Shown: piece after piece, positions 33,509-45,385 of the stretch | Position numbering within the stretch: position 1 is the first letter of the stretch | Layout of the letters: each line of letters starts with the position of its first letter | Translations under genes and position numbers: made by a program | The notes under the pieces: model-generated | Database searches by the model: none | Told to the model about the DNA's origin: nothing | The model's input: the letters and a program-made list of their open reading frames with translations, nothing else | Source: Dalbergia cochinchinensis | Taxonomy: Eukaryota; Streptophyta; Magnoliopsida; Fabales; Fabaceae | Reading direction: 5' to 3' | NCBI GenBank assembly: GCA_031216125.1 | Contig: CM062373.1 | Span: 44,183,874 to 44,247,873 of the forward strand | Length of the DNA: 64,000 bases

Positions 33509-34582
33509 ATGGCCCATTAGCGTAGTAACCAGTCCTTCTTCAAACCTCTCTTAACATCCGAAAAAGAATAGGGTCAATTCTCGCTGGATTTCCGGGATAT
33601 GCTATTATCATTAAGGGCATATGAGGTAGTGATCAGGTGTGGCATATATACTACTTTATAATACTTGTGGATTTTTTATACCATGCCGTGATTTATATTA
33701 ATTAATTGTATAAAAGGCATTAGTTAAATTAGGTTAAAAGATAAAAAAATTATTGTTGAAAATAAATAAATTTTTATTTTAAAATCAATTTTGATGAATT
33801 AAAAAGAAAAGTTTAATAGTTTTGATAATTAATTTTAATAATTTTAGACTCACGGGCAGACCCAGCTTATTGTAGGCCAACTCATGGAAATAAAATCATA
33901 ATTGAATTGAATAAGATTAGGTCAATTATTTTTAGACCCAATTGAATAAAATTCGGTTCAATTATTTTCTTAATTTTATATGCCCAGTCTAATTATTTTG
34001 TTAAATTATTTGGACCTGTTCGACTAGATAATTAAGCCCATTTTAACACTTATTATTATTTGCCTACATCTTTAAAGAATATATATTCAATCGTTGACGC
34101 ATGAGGCATATTGGTTAAATATTGTAGCCACCTCAAACTACACCAAGGATCAATACTGAAGGTAAACTGAAATAAAATGATCAGCGGACTGTATATCCTA
34201 ATTTTTTTTCCCATGAAAATTTACTACAGATTGGTATAGCTGAAACCCTAATGGCACGGGAGAGCTGACAAGGTTCGTATTCATTAAGTTATGAATCACA
34301 ACAGTCACCAAGGTGAACTTAACACCACACTTGGATGTCATGAAACCATTCCTTTAATTATTATATATAGAGATTTATTTACTCTAAGAGTAAATTATGA
34401 TACACTTACTTCATTCATATTTCTTTACGGACAGAAAATCTCACCAAACAATTGTTTAATGTGAAGTTTCTATATATTAAGCAGATTAAGTATATAAAAT
34501 TTCATATAATTTAAAAATAATTTGATACCTCATAATGTCACTTTATTTTAATGGATAATATATTTTTAAAAATATAAATAAA
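33509..34582. other. AT-rich stretch, no gene
   Basis: It contains repeated short blocks around AATTGAATAAGATTAGGTC and AATTGAATAAAATTCGGTTC (about 33900-33965). No gene or bounded element was found. Confidence 0.5.
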
Positions 34583-34753
34583 CATCAACCGTTATCTAAT
34601 TTTTCTGAAATTTACATATTTGATAATTAATATAATATCATATAATTAAACAGTTAGATATATCAAATTCAATTTCTATAAAAAATTATTAAATAAAGTA
34701 AGTATATAATACTTATTCTTAGGATAAATAGATCCTCACTTTATATAAATATA

Positions 34754-34924
34754 GGGTAATAATATTTTGACACCTAAAAAGTGGGTATCTGTTCAGACAC
34801 CCACTTTATGACCATTGGATGTGATGGTGATCCCTACTTATTCTTAACATTCATCACATCCAATGGTTATAAAATGGGTGTCTGAATAGACAACCACTTT
34901 TTGGGTGTCAAACTAGCATTACTC
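34754..34924. mobile_element. Mutator-type MITE, 171 bp, 9-bp target duplication
   Basis: Inverted ends GGGTAATAATATTTTGACAC and GTGTCAAACTAGCATTACTC pair over about 75 bases around GACACCCACTTTATGACCAT. Flanks ATAAATATA (34745-34753) and ATAAATATA (34925-34933) are identical, and the neighbouring tandem copy shows the empty site. A 9-bp duplication fits the Mutator superfamily. Confidence 0.85.
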
Positions 34925-34991
34925 ATAAATATATATAGCTTAAATTTATTTCTCTCACTCTTTTAATAAATAATTCCTCTCATTTAATATG

Positions 34992-35011
34992 CCCTAAACC
35001 CTAAACCCTAA
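34992..35011. repeat. interstitial plant-telomere-like repeat
   Basis: Two full CCCTAAA units and most of a third lie exactly at the junction of the tandem duplication. Confidence 0.85.
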
Positions 35012-35318
35012 CCATCAATCATTATCTAATTTTTCTGAAATTTACATATTTGATAATTAATATAATATCATATAATTAAACAGTTAGATAGATCAAATTC
35101 AATTTTTACAAAAAATTATTAAATAAAATAAGTGTATAATACTCATTTTTAGAATAAATAGATCCTCACTTTATTTATATATATAGCTTAAATTTATTTC
35201 TCTCACTCCTTTAATAAATAATTCCTCTCATTTAATATGTCCATACTTGCATTTCTAATAGTAGTTGACATGTATGTGTTAGTTTATTTTTTGATCAAGG
35301 TTCTTTGGCGGCTCCACC

Positions 35319-35651
35319 TTGAAAACAAAGTCATCAGATAGCATTGAATTGCATGGAATGTGTCTCTATCACCTCTTCACTGGTGCTCATATTTCACGGT
35401 CCATTTTTTGCCAAAACACTACCTGCCTGTTCAAGAAAGTTGCATCTGCTTTCACCTTTCAGAGAGGCCATAGAAGCTGTTACACGTTGCCCACAACACT
35501 GATGTCGTTTGGAATTATACCCACAGATGAAAACTATTTTGGCTTGCCTTACATCTCCCATATTCCACGGAAAAAAGGGTCAAAAAATTTACTCAACTTG
35601 GGATGCCTGGCCGATGTGAAATCTTATATTCTGCTGCAAGTTAACACATAA
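35319..35651 (+). other. 110-codon open reading frame, unrecognised
   Basis: It starts MKTKSSDSIELHGMCLYHLF and ends KSYILLQVNT. The base composition here is less AT-rich than its surroundings and the frame is the longest for several kilobases. It has seven cysteines and no family motif that I know. It could be part of a decayed gene or chance; no splice-supported neighbours were found. Confidence 0.2.
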
Positions 35652-35800
35652 GGCCAAGTAAATAGTAATACACACGTTTAGCCTTATTTATTAAGTTTGG
35701 CTAAATTCATTTAAAGTATAATAACATCTATACTTACTAAATGTGACTAATTAATTGGAGTGTCACACACCGCACTTTGCCTGGGGTATAATAAATAAAA

Positions 35801-36122
35801 GGTTTAATTATTTTATAGGTTTCTAAGTTTCACTTAATTTTCAATTAGATCCCTATAATTTAAAATTTTTTAATTAGGTCCTTATAGTGCATGAAATTTT
35901 TCAATCAAGTCTCAACCGTTATAAAAAATGAAATATTTATAGAATATTTTTTTTTATAAGAGGGTGAAGAACAAGATGAAAATAGAATATTTTGTTTTTA
36001 TAACGGCAATGAACTAATTGAAAAATTTCATGCACCGTAGGAACTTAGTTAAAAAATTTTAAATTATGGAGACTTAATTAAAAATTAAGTGAAATTATAG
36101 GAATTTACAGTATAATTAAACC
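35801..36122. mobile_element. Mutator-type MITE, 322 bp, long inverted repeats and 9-bp target duplication
   Basis: The left arm GGTTTAATTATTTTATAGG pairs with the right arm ending TACAGTATAATTAAACC, and the two arms remain complementary for about 115 bases each (for example TGCATGAAATTTTTCAAT against ATTGAAAAATTTCATGCA). Flanks TAAATAAAA (35792-35800) and TAAATAAAA (36123-36131) match exactly. No coding capacity. Confidence 0.9.
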
Positions 36123-36329
36123 TAAATAAAACCAACATGTACAAAATGCGTGTGCTTTGCTTACCATATTCTTTTCGATTTTTCTTTCCTTATTTCACAT
36201 ACTCCTTCAGTTGCACTCCATCTCTCAAACTTCTGAGATTTTTTTTTTTGTTCCACTACCCTTAGAGTAATTAATGTATTTGCTTACTTTAAGTAATCGC
36301 TTAATTATTTTTTGATGGATAGAACCCTT

Positions 36330-36655
36330 AAATTGATCATTTTTAAATTTTACATCAGGTAAGTTGATCCCTTTAGAAAAAATTGGACAAATTGGTCCTT
36401 CAAAAAAGAAAAAAACACCCCAAAGGAATCCCTGTCATTTAAGAAAAACAGACATTAGTCCTTCATATAGGGATCAATTTGACCATTTTCATTATTATTG
36501 AAGGACTAATTTGTTATAATTTTTTTTCTAGAGAAACAAATTTGACCAACATTTTAAATTGGCAGGGCTTCTTTGAGTATTTTATTTCTATAGGGATCAA
36601 TTTATCCAACATAAAATTTAAAAGGGACAAATTTGGGGAATTTTGCTTTTTTTTT
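36330..36655. mobile_element. MITE-like element related to 24085-24437
   Basis: The left arm (TTTTAAATTTTACATCAGG, then GTTGATCCCTTTAGAAA) is mirrored by the right arm (TATAGGGATCAATTTATCC, then CATAAAATTTAAAAGGGAC). The AATTGGTCC-type motifs recur inside both arms. Ends are approximate and no target duplication was fixed. Confidence 0.55.
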
Positions 36656-37454
36656 AGGACAATCTTATCCACTCATATAATTTTATACTATTATTAAGAT
36701 TTATTTATTATTTTCTTTGTATACTTTTTTTTCAACAGATGGAGTGAATAAGAGGGCATGTTATCTTAAGTGTTTAATTTCAATGTAAATGTATTCATAT
36801 GAGGCATTTAGTTGCTTGATAGATTTTTCATTCTCATGAATAGCATTCTTAGGAATTTTATTCATGGGAATCACATTTTCAAACAAGACATTTAGGGATA
36901 TGTGTACGTAGACTAAGATCTTGAGAATATTGTAAATTATAGCAAGTAATAAATTATTTACATGTTTGGCTGACATTAAGGAATTTATCCCAACATAAAT
37001 AGTAATGACGATGATAACTACATGCGATGGTCTCCGGCGATAGTGGTCTAACAACGACGACGATAGTCTGACGACACTGTGGCAATTGTCTCGTCGACCG
37101 ATAGCGATGGCCCAAAGTTAGATGTTGCGTGGTCTAATGGTCGACATTGGTGGTCCAACGGTCGCCAATGATCTTTTTATTTTTGCAGAAACATTCCCTT
37201 CCTATGGAAATCTTCCATTTGCATGAGAGGTGAGAATGAAAATTAGTCAATTTTTATTCTTGAGAGTACCATTTGTCCAAGAATATGTTTTAAAATTCAT
37301 GTACCAAACATGAGAATCTTACATTTCTATAATCACATTATTGTAAAAACATTCCGTCGACTAAACGTACACCCCCATAGTTTGACATCCAATTATATGC
37401 GTTGATTTTCATGATCTTGTAAGTACTAAGTAGTATGTGTGTATTATTCAAGGA
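36656..37454. other. AT-rich stretch, no gene
   Basis: A slightly GC-richer patch with repeats of GACGATAGTCTGACGAC-like text lies at 37050-37170. No coding signal. Confidence 0.45.
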
Positions 37455-37463
37455 TTTAATTTA

Positions 37464-37955
37464 GAGAAAATTACACTAACCCCCCTTGAAATTTAGCGTA
37501 ATTATACTCAATATTACTCTATTTTGCAAAACTATTACGTACTGACCTCCCTTCTAGAAATTAGTTTATTAATTTAAGTGACAAAAAGATAATATAGGAT
37601 ATATACATGATTATTAATCATGAAGTTATAATATTTTAGCAAGATTTGACAATTATTTGAATAAAATACTTTTTTATCACATAAAAATAAAACTTATAAT
37701 TATAAATTATGATAAAAAAGACATATTTTAGTTAATATATGTCAAATATTATCAAAATGTTACAATTTTATCATTATACTAATTATGTATATATCACATG
37801 TTATCTTTCTTTAACACTTAAATTAACAACCAATATTTGCAAGGGAGGTTAATGTAATTTTAGTGAATCTTAGGAGAGATCAGTGTTAGTTTTTCGAAAT
37901 AGAGGATGTTGAATGTAATTACACTAAACTTTAGGAGAGATGAGTATAATTACTC
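37464..37955. mobile_element. Mutator-type MITE, copy B, 492 bp, 9-bp target duplication
   Basis: The ends are GAGAAAATTACACTAACC and AGTATAATTACTC. The flanks TTTAATTTA (37455-37463) and TTTAATTTA (37956-37964) match exactly. It aligns with copy A at 31865-32375, and the terminal inverted repeats extend about 100 bases with gaps. No coding capacity. Confidence 0.85.
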
Positions 37956-37964
37956 TTTAATTTA

Positions 37965-39370
37965 TATACATTGACAATACAAGTTTCTTACACAGTTATC
38001 TAATCATGTATAGCCATATCAATTGTTTCACTCAATACTTGAAAGGTCGTGCAATTTTACTATGTCAGTGTATCAAAATAAAACTGAAAATCCAATTATA
38101 TTCATTATTGTGTTTTCTAATAAATAACATGAATAACTTTTGAATTTTTTAATGTACTCAATATCTTGAAACTTAAAAGACTGATTAAACAATAAAAAAA
38201 AACTTATTATTCTTGATTTCTTAGGCTATGATTGAGAGTTTTATAGATGATAGAATGGAGTAGCTAATAATGGAATGGAAGAGAAAGGTAACAAGTAGAA
38301 TGAAAGAGATTATACCACTCTCTTGTTTGGAAGTTGCTTTCATTCTTTCCTTGATCCTCCAATTTGAATTGTCAGAGAAGCTTGATTTTGAGTAAGGGAG
38401 GGACATATTATTCATTGCTAGCCATGCCACTTCCTACCCTAAAATTACTTTCAAACAATGATCACTTAATTGTTTCCTTGTCATTTCTTACCACTCTCTC
38501 AATTTTTATTCTCCCAATCATAATTAGGGTACTTCTTAAAAATCCTTTTATTTTATTAATACAAGAATCCAAACTTAGATAAAAATATAAAATTCAATAC
38601 TTCAAAATTAAAATCAATTTCTTAATACTAAAATATAATATCTCTCATAGATATACACAACATTTTTTCATCTTGATACATGTGTAACTAAATATTCATA
38701 CACTCACATTTATTTATTATGGCCGTACTGTTAATAAAAACAAATACACTCACATTCAGTCTATCAAAAAAAAATAATAATAACACTCACATTCATGTAC
38801 TATGGCCATACTACATCTATTCATAACACGTTCAAATTATATTTTCCCTCTGCTCTGCTCTGCTCTGAAACGATTATCTGTAAGTCATTGTCTGCTAGAT
38901 TGGAACGTAACGATGTGGTAAATTGCATTGCCTCCATTTAACTCAAGTCGAAGCCAGCACCGACGTTTATAGCGTACAGCAATTTGGTTTCCAGTTGCTC
39001 CTTATTGCATTGGAATATAACAAAGTGTTTGTCAAGGAAAATAGCAAACGAAACTTCACAATAACTAATTCAACAGAGCAGGAAGCAAAAATGACAATAA
39101 AAGATAAATAAGATAAAATAACTGAGTTGTAACTAGAAAAATGTCGAAAAAGACAAGCTAAAATAAAATCCAAACTACAATGACAAGGTCAACACATATG
39201 AGGATGCATATATGAGTAATGTTGTTTTAACACCCATGTCTAAGTGAGGATGTTATGAACTAATCTCCCCTGCTAAATATGTTGAAAAATCCAATCAAGC
39301 CTTGGAGTAATTTTATTGACTAGATTAATTGATAATGACAACAATTCGTCTATAACACTCAAATGGTGCT
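37965..39370. other. AT-rich stretch, no supported gene
   Basis: Short ORFs at 38221-38582 and 38923-39173 run on both strands and lack family features. ATAATAATAACACTCACATTC-like text is repeated near 38700-38800. Confidence 0.4.
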
Positions 39371-39374
39371 CTTA

Positions 39375-39645
39375 ATTTATGCTTATTCTTTTTTGGTACA
39401 TCCTTAATCCTTGTTGGGGAGTTCTCAAGCATTTCACACTGCGTGTGTCCCACAACTCCACCATTTCCCAAGAAATCCGCACATGTATTTGCCTCACGGA
39501 GGATGTGGGAGACTTAGACATCCCATTTCTTTGATAACCATGCCCAGATTTGATCCACAACTATGCCATGTAAATGAGTGTCTTCTCAAGCATGGATCAT
39601 CCTAAGGGCTTTAGTCGAGTCTAGTGTTCAAAGGTCATGTTTGGT
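39375..39645 (-). pseudogene. LINE-associated RNase H domain remnant
   Basis: The minus strand reads DSTKALRMIHA, a stop, EDTHLHGIVVDQIWAWLSK, KWDV, a stop, VSHILREANTCADFLGNGG and VVGHTQC. This is the C-terminal half of the RNase H-like domain found at the end of plant LINE ORF2 (HI-REAN-CADFLA signature). Two stops mark it as inactive. No reverse transcriptase text was found to its right, so it is an isolated 3' fragment, consistent with LINE 5' truncation. Confidence 0.7.
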
Positions 39646-40600
39646 GCATTATATATGATAAGACTTGATAGTATTAGATATGATACTACAATGATAATAT
39701 AGTTGTTTCAACTTATATTTTCATTGATAAACAAATCAAACTCGATAAGCTTTGCTTCATCATCTCAAATCAGGGAATGAAAGCGGTTTCTCTTTATGAG
39801 TTCTCAAGTTCTTAAAGATTTAGTGTCAATGACACTTTTTTTGTCAACTCGGTGTCAACAATGGCCACGCAAATAGAGTATAAATTGCTCAAGATTAAAG
39901 TATTTTGTAATGAGCAATATAAGAACAAGTAATCACACTTGTAGAATGATTCTTTTTTTGATTTTTTGAATATTGCTTAACAGTATACAAGAATTATAGT
40001 AAATGGACAATAAATAAAACAAAGTATGCGAAAAGGAAATATTAGTACTAAGAAGTTAAAGACAACTGAGTGAGTTGATGATAGAATCTTTAATCTTTTC
40101 CTTCATTCTTGGTGTTAGAGTGACTTTTAACTTCTAGGAGTTTGAGTGCTTGATTGAAAACCAACTACTACTGAAAGCGAAGCTCAATACCTCTTATTTA
40201 TAGACAATGATGTATAATAGGATTTCGTCATGTGTCCTAATGATTATCTGCACTTCAAATGATCTTGACACCTGTCTTGGTGGTTATCTGCACTTGCTAA
40301 TGCTTATGTATCAATTTGCCCTTTTTTCTCGAACTACCCATGTCATCAACACACGTGTACATCTCCTTCAGTCTTAAAGAGTAATTGCTCCTATAATTGT
40401 GGGATAACGACCCATGTTCTGCACCTATGTTCCCACTACTTGGGAAAAGTTTTTAGTTCCTATATTTTAGGTAAGTGTTTTCCAACCTAGTGTTGATGCA
40501 TGCTCGACAATTAACGTAAAACACCTCTATGTGAATGGGAATCATCACTTAAATTTTTCTAAATCCCTAGTAACTTGGATTTCCCTTGAGGCTCCTACTG
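39646..40600. other. intergenic stretch, no gene
   Basis: Moderately AT-rich. Nothing bounded was seen. TTATTTATAGAC near 40195-40206 resembles a reversed TATA box, of unknown relevance. Confidence 0.4.
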
Positions 40601-43600
40601 GTCACGGGTGTTGGTGTCGAGCACTTCTCAACATGTTGCAATTCAACATAATAACTTCAGTACCATGATCTCCATTATCAATTTTCTCTTCAAATCCCCA
40701 TACTAATTTTGTCAATATAGCCTCAACTTCAACAGTACTTGAGACTACTTTTACATAAACATGCATTTTGTTATGGAGCTTGCTCACCATGGGTGTTGAT
40801 GTCGAACCGTTCTCAGCATTTTGCATTCTTAACAGTTTTGACACAAGAACTTCAGTATCATGGTTATTACTCATTTTCTTCTAAGTTCTCAACATTATTT
40901 CATGAAAATGTCTTATGTCAAGCAAGTCTCCAACATCAACTTCACTTTAGAATATTTTCATACCAACAAGATGCCCCCAAATTTGACTTATTGATGGATG
41001 TTTGACAAGGAAGACAGCCAAACTGGAATTGTTGACCCTTCGATTGTCTTTTCTTTTGTGCTTTGCAAGACAGGTTTTTGTCTTTTCCTTGTATACTCAA
41101 CAACAATGTTATTGCAATGAAACCTTTTTCTTTTGCATTGCATGCTAACAAGTTTTTTCTTTTGGGAGTATTTTCCCTTGATTGATTGTGCACCCTCAGT
41201 AGTGCACATTGGCTTGTAGACCATATAAGCCGACAAGTGAGCCAAACGGCTTGAAAAATCCATGGTTTGAAATTTTTCTGAGATTGAGTCCTCCTTAAGC
41301 ACAGGCACTAACTCAAACTTATCGTGCTCCCCAAGACAACCTTTAATAATGGATAGGTCGAACCTGTCTATGTTCATGGTTAGTGGCTCAATCTTGGTGT
41401 TGCATTTTTCAACCCAATATGCATTTGGTGAGCAAAGTATGGGTTGTTATCTACCATCACCTTTTCAATATTATCTTCCTTATTCTACAAAATTAGTTTC
41501 TTGTATAAAGCAGATGAAATAGCTCTGCTTGGAAAGTCAGCAGTAGGAGGAATATTGGAAGTTGGAGTTTAACTCTTCAACATTTTAATGGTAGGAGTGG
41601 TGGTGTTCTTGACGCTTCTTACTTCAGAGATAGATGGGGTATCTTTGACAATAATTGAATCTGACAAGGCTTGATTCCAGGTGTTAAGAAAGCCTATCTC
41701 AAACTGGTCATCATCATTATCACCCTTTACTTCATCTTCGTATATAAATGGAATGGTCAAGATCGGGACCTTAAATTGAGGCTCATTCTGAATAAAAACT
41801 TGGATTGACAAATCTATGGTTGAAAGATGAGCTTTTTCATAAGTCATTTTTTGCTTGACATTTGGAAGATCCACAATGTCATAAATGGTGTAGTCATCAA
41901 TTGTCAAATCTCCTTTGGTTGCCATGTCATCATTATAGGGTTCATTATTTTACCTTGGTTAGAACAGGAACACTGTCAAATAAAGAAAGCAGAGATTAAA
42001 AATGCGTGTTTGACAGTAAAATACAACAAGTCGACAATGATAGTTGATAAAACATACCATGTGATAGACAGGAGAAATTAGGAAATCCTCCTCTTCTTTG
42101 TTATCATTGTCATTATGGTCTCAAGGTCGACATTTGACAGAAGGCGATTCCCCTTGATGAATAGCAGTTGACTATAAACAATTTGACAACACATAGAATT
42201 ATGAATATGAAGTGAATTGTTGCCAAAGTACTAAAAAAATCTACATACCTTGCTAGATAAAGGATCTGAAAGAGTCGACGATCGAGATTGAGAAAGGAGG
42301 ACAGATTTGGAAACCTTCAAAGTCTTAGGAGCCTTAATTGGTGTCCTTCTTTTGGTGAATGTGCTCTTGGCCTTAGGTTTCTTGATCCTTAAGATAGTGG
42401 GCTTCCTCTTTCGACTTGGTTCTTAGGCACTGTCTTCAATTGAATAGAAAAATACGTAATCATAAGTTTGGCAATGAAAAGATGATATGATGAAAGACAA
42501 ATATGATATTGTTACCTTGATCAGTTTCGTCCTTTCAAGTCTATTCAAATCGCTAAAAGAATTAGTTAGAACTCATATTTTCACTTTTTCAAAGTCAATG
42601 GATAAGTACTGTAATAGTCATGCCATCATTTGACAAATAAGACACTAGGGTAAAAGTTTGCATCAATATCAATATTGGAATAGAGTTCTTTGATTTCTTC
42701 ATTGTCTATAGCCAAACATCAAAGGCGTCAAGACTGCAGACTTCAGCGTGGCAAATTTGTTCTACTGGGTACAATGTTATGGGTGTAGGAATGGCTTGAG
42801 AAAATCCAAACTAACGAACCATGAAGTTTTGTGCATGGAGGATAATGCTAAGAGAGTTTGCTCCTAGTAGACCAGATCGAATAAATTTGGCATAGAGAAA
42901 ATTGACCAAAATGTCATCACTTCGATTTTGGACAACATCGTTGTCATGAATAAGGGGATTAACAAACCATGGAGGGATGAAGTAATAGTTGGCAAAAAAA
43001 GTTAAGGTCATTCGGTCATTGTTAGAGAAGGATACTCTATGAAGCTTTTGAAAAAGTGGCAAAATTCATTGAATGGCTTAGAGTCCATTGCTTTGGGTTG
43101 AGACAAGAAGTAGAGTCGAGGACCATTGCATCCATGATGTAAGGTTGCTAGTTTAGAGAAACCTCACTAGGGCTCGAAAATGGCATTTAGCCAAAGTTGA
43201 AGGAGCCAGATTGGGCCTCCAAGATTGAGACACTCATTTTGACCAATTTTCTTGATGAAAAGGCCATTTTATCATAGAGATGAGCTAATAAAATTTTGGT
43301 AAAACAAATTTTGTTGCCTAAATGCAACAAAATGGACGAAGGAAGATACGTGTGGCATGCATTTTTATACTCCTAGAACAAAACACCATGGAGTTGAGCT
43401 AGTAATAAAGAAACATGATGTGCTCATCATTGCTCATAGAGATTGACTTATGCCTCTTATTATTCTCAATAAATACAGAATATGACATGTCAGACAAGTC
43501 AAGGGTATACTTTGACAGATTGCTAGGCTCCATATCTAAAAGCATGTTGATCCCAACTGGTCGAAGACCTGTGATGTAGCTACCTCAAATAAGGTTGGTC

Positions 43601-44150
43601 CAACCATCTCATAGGGAAGTTGCAGACAATTAGTAGTCAAATTCTAGAAATAAAAGATAGATCCTAGCATGGAAGTATATAATTTATTAGAATACCTAGC
43701 TTGATAAAGTAGGTCAAAAATCCTTAATTGTTTCCACAGAGCACTTCTAGCTTATTGGACTCTTATCTAACCACACAATACAAGCTATAGAGTTTTGGGG
43801 TTGGTTCTTGAACATTTTGGCATTGGTTTTAAAGTATTTAAAGAAAATGTAATTGTGGTTGGCTAGAATTTCTTGAGACTTAGAGCAAAAAAAGAAAGAA
43901 TCTAGTTGGATAGCTTGTGAAGGACTTAATAGAAGACCAACATATGTGTGAGTGTGAGTGCTTATGGAAAATAGGAGAAGTAATGGTGTAAAAATTTTTG
44001 AAGACTCTTGTGGTTTTAGGGCCATTTGGAAACCTTTATTCTCCTTAGTAGTAGATTCCTTGGTTGAAGCTACAAGAAGAGTGTTCTTCAGTTCATTTGA
44101 AGCTGGTACCATGGAGGAAGAACTCTTAGGTTGAGAAGCCATCACTATAA
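40600..44150 (-). pseudogene. plant mobile domain (PMD)-like gene, broken, with introns
   Basis: The gene reads on the minus strand from an ATG near 44145 (MMASQPKSSSSMVPASNELK). The PMD-like core lies at about 42800-43800: ALWKQLRIFDLLYQARY, then GPTLFEVA followed by a frame change into ITGLRPVG, which is the domain's hallmark region, then SDMSYSVFIENNKRHKSISM, DEHIMFLYY and CHFRALVRFL. A basic stretch (PSRKRKPTILRIKKPKAKS) lies at about 42330-42425 before a donor GTATGT at 42251. Later exons include 41569-41925 (MATKGDLTIDDYTIYDIVDL). PMD proteins are transposon-linked plant proteins, some domesticated; this copy has at least one frameshift and several stops. Boundaries of the 3' part, to about 40600, are uncertain. 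Confidence 0.5.
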
Positions 44151-44676
44151 GAGTTGCTAAAGATCTTAGAAAATTAAAGGAACTGCTTTTGGTTTCTTGA
44201 AGCTTGCAAGAAATGATTAATAGAGGAGTAAAAAGGTGAAGGATTTTGGTAACTCTAAGACGAGAAGAAGAAGAAGAATAATGGTAGAGGTTAGAAATAT
44301 AGGATAAAAAAAGTGCTTCAACGAGATTTTTATAGCTTCTTTAAAGGCCATGAATTGGAATTATAAGGCCTTAGAATTTCGGCCCATGATGATGTTACGT
44401 GATGGGATTCATATGGCAGTTCCGAGAAGTATGCCACATTAATAATCATTAAGGAATGAAATATCCCTTAACAAATCACTTGAAATTCAAATTATAGCTC
44501 TTCAGTTTCTCATTGACAGAAGCTACTCTTCGAAATGAGAGTAGTAAGAGCATCATGTTGGCACCAAATTTCACCAAGTGTCAAATGTCGAATTGTTATT
44601 CAGCCTTTGCAAGATGTGGTCCATAATGAAGGAAGTTTGATTGTTAAAGCATGAAGACTCTTGATGACGATGGTGT
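44151..44676. other. upstream region of the PMD-like gene
   Basis: It probably holds the promoter and 5' leader of the minus-strand gene. AGAAGAAGAAGAAGAATAATGG-type purine repeats lie near 44262-44285. It ends at the CACTA-like element. Confidence 0.4.
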
Positions 44677-44856
44677 AGCTACAAAAAATTATGTTGTAAT
44701 GGTGGTTAAATTAAGGCGATTCATTGAAACTACCATAATATGCAGTGAATTATGGCAGTTTTATTGACTGCCACAATGTTAATGAAAAAAATTATGGTCC
44801 CAACCACCCTAATATTCCAGTAGCCATTTTCTCTTACTCACACAAAAGAAGGGCAT

Positions 44857-45385
44857 TTGGGACTTTGGGGTTTTGTACCATTCTCCCCCATTCTCTCACC
44901 AACACAACTCTCCTTTCACCTAACCCCTTTCCCTCTCTACTCGGCCATGGTGCCATTATCCCTCAATTGCTGCCTCAACTGTGCATCCTCGCCACTCCTA
45001 ACTCGGCCACCGCGCACTCCTCCTCATTTTACATCCCGTCTTCTCCATTTGTGTCATCCTTCCACTTTGTGTCGCCACTTACCCACCTGCGCCTACACTC
45101 GCGTTCCACCACGCCATGGCTTCGTGCAGCCCAACTACCGACAAGAGCTCCACCGCCACTGCGTCGCGAATAATCAATGACAAACCAGCTTTCACGCTTG
45201 ACTTCGCCACCTCTTCTCTTTCTTTTCATCGGCCTGGTTCAATCATTTTTCCTTTTATCATTATCATTCTGGTTTTATTTTGTTTCATTTTTATTCTATT
45301 TTTTGCTTTGTCTATGAGAAAAAAGAGAAAAAATAAAGAGGGAAAACTTGAAAGAATAATTACTTCATGTTGTGTTTGTTCCTGA
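44857..45385 (+). other. open reading frames in the element's left part, unrecognised
   Basis: Overlapping plus frames (44745-45173, 44857-45180, 45116-45385) cover a GC-richer block. The last begins MASCSPTTDKSSTATASRII and has a strongly hydrophobic stretch (FPFIIIILVLFCFIFILFF), then MRKKRKNKEGK. It may be the 5' exon of a captured gene or an untranslated leader. Only the last frame looks at all protein-like, and the hydrophobic run could be an artefact of T-rich DNA. Confidence 0.2.

Larger units (their letters stand above)
34583..35239 (+). repeat. tandem duplication with an inserted MITE in one copy
   Basis: Copy 1 (34583-34991) and copy 2 (35013-35239) share nearly identical text from TTATCTAATTTTTCTGAAAT to CCTCTCATTTAATATG. 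Copy 1 is longer because it holds the 171-bp MITE at 34754-34924; copy 2 is the empty site. The copies are joined by telomere-like repeats at 34992-35011. Confidence 0.85.

Noticed and set aside
34992..35011. A chromosome end
   Set aside because: Only about three telomere-like units are present, with ordinary sequence on both sides.
38923..39111. TDVYS text resembling a receptor-kinase segment
   Set aside because: Only five residues match and no other kinase motif lies nearby.
41000..41377. Frames at 40988-41377 and 40942-41193 as separate genes
   Set aside because: They overlap each other and lie in the decayed 3' part of the PMD-like gene; neither has its own support.
44745..45173. 142-codon proline- and serine-rich frame
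   Set aside because: It overlaps other frames in a GC-richer block of a transposon and has no domain; it is kept only as an unrecognised ORF region.
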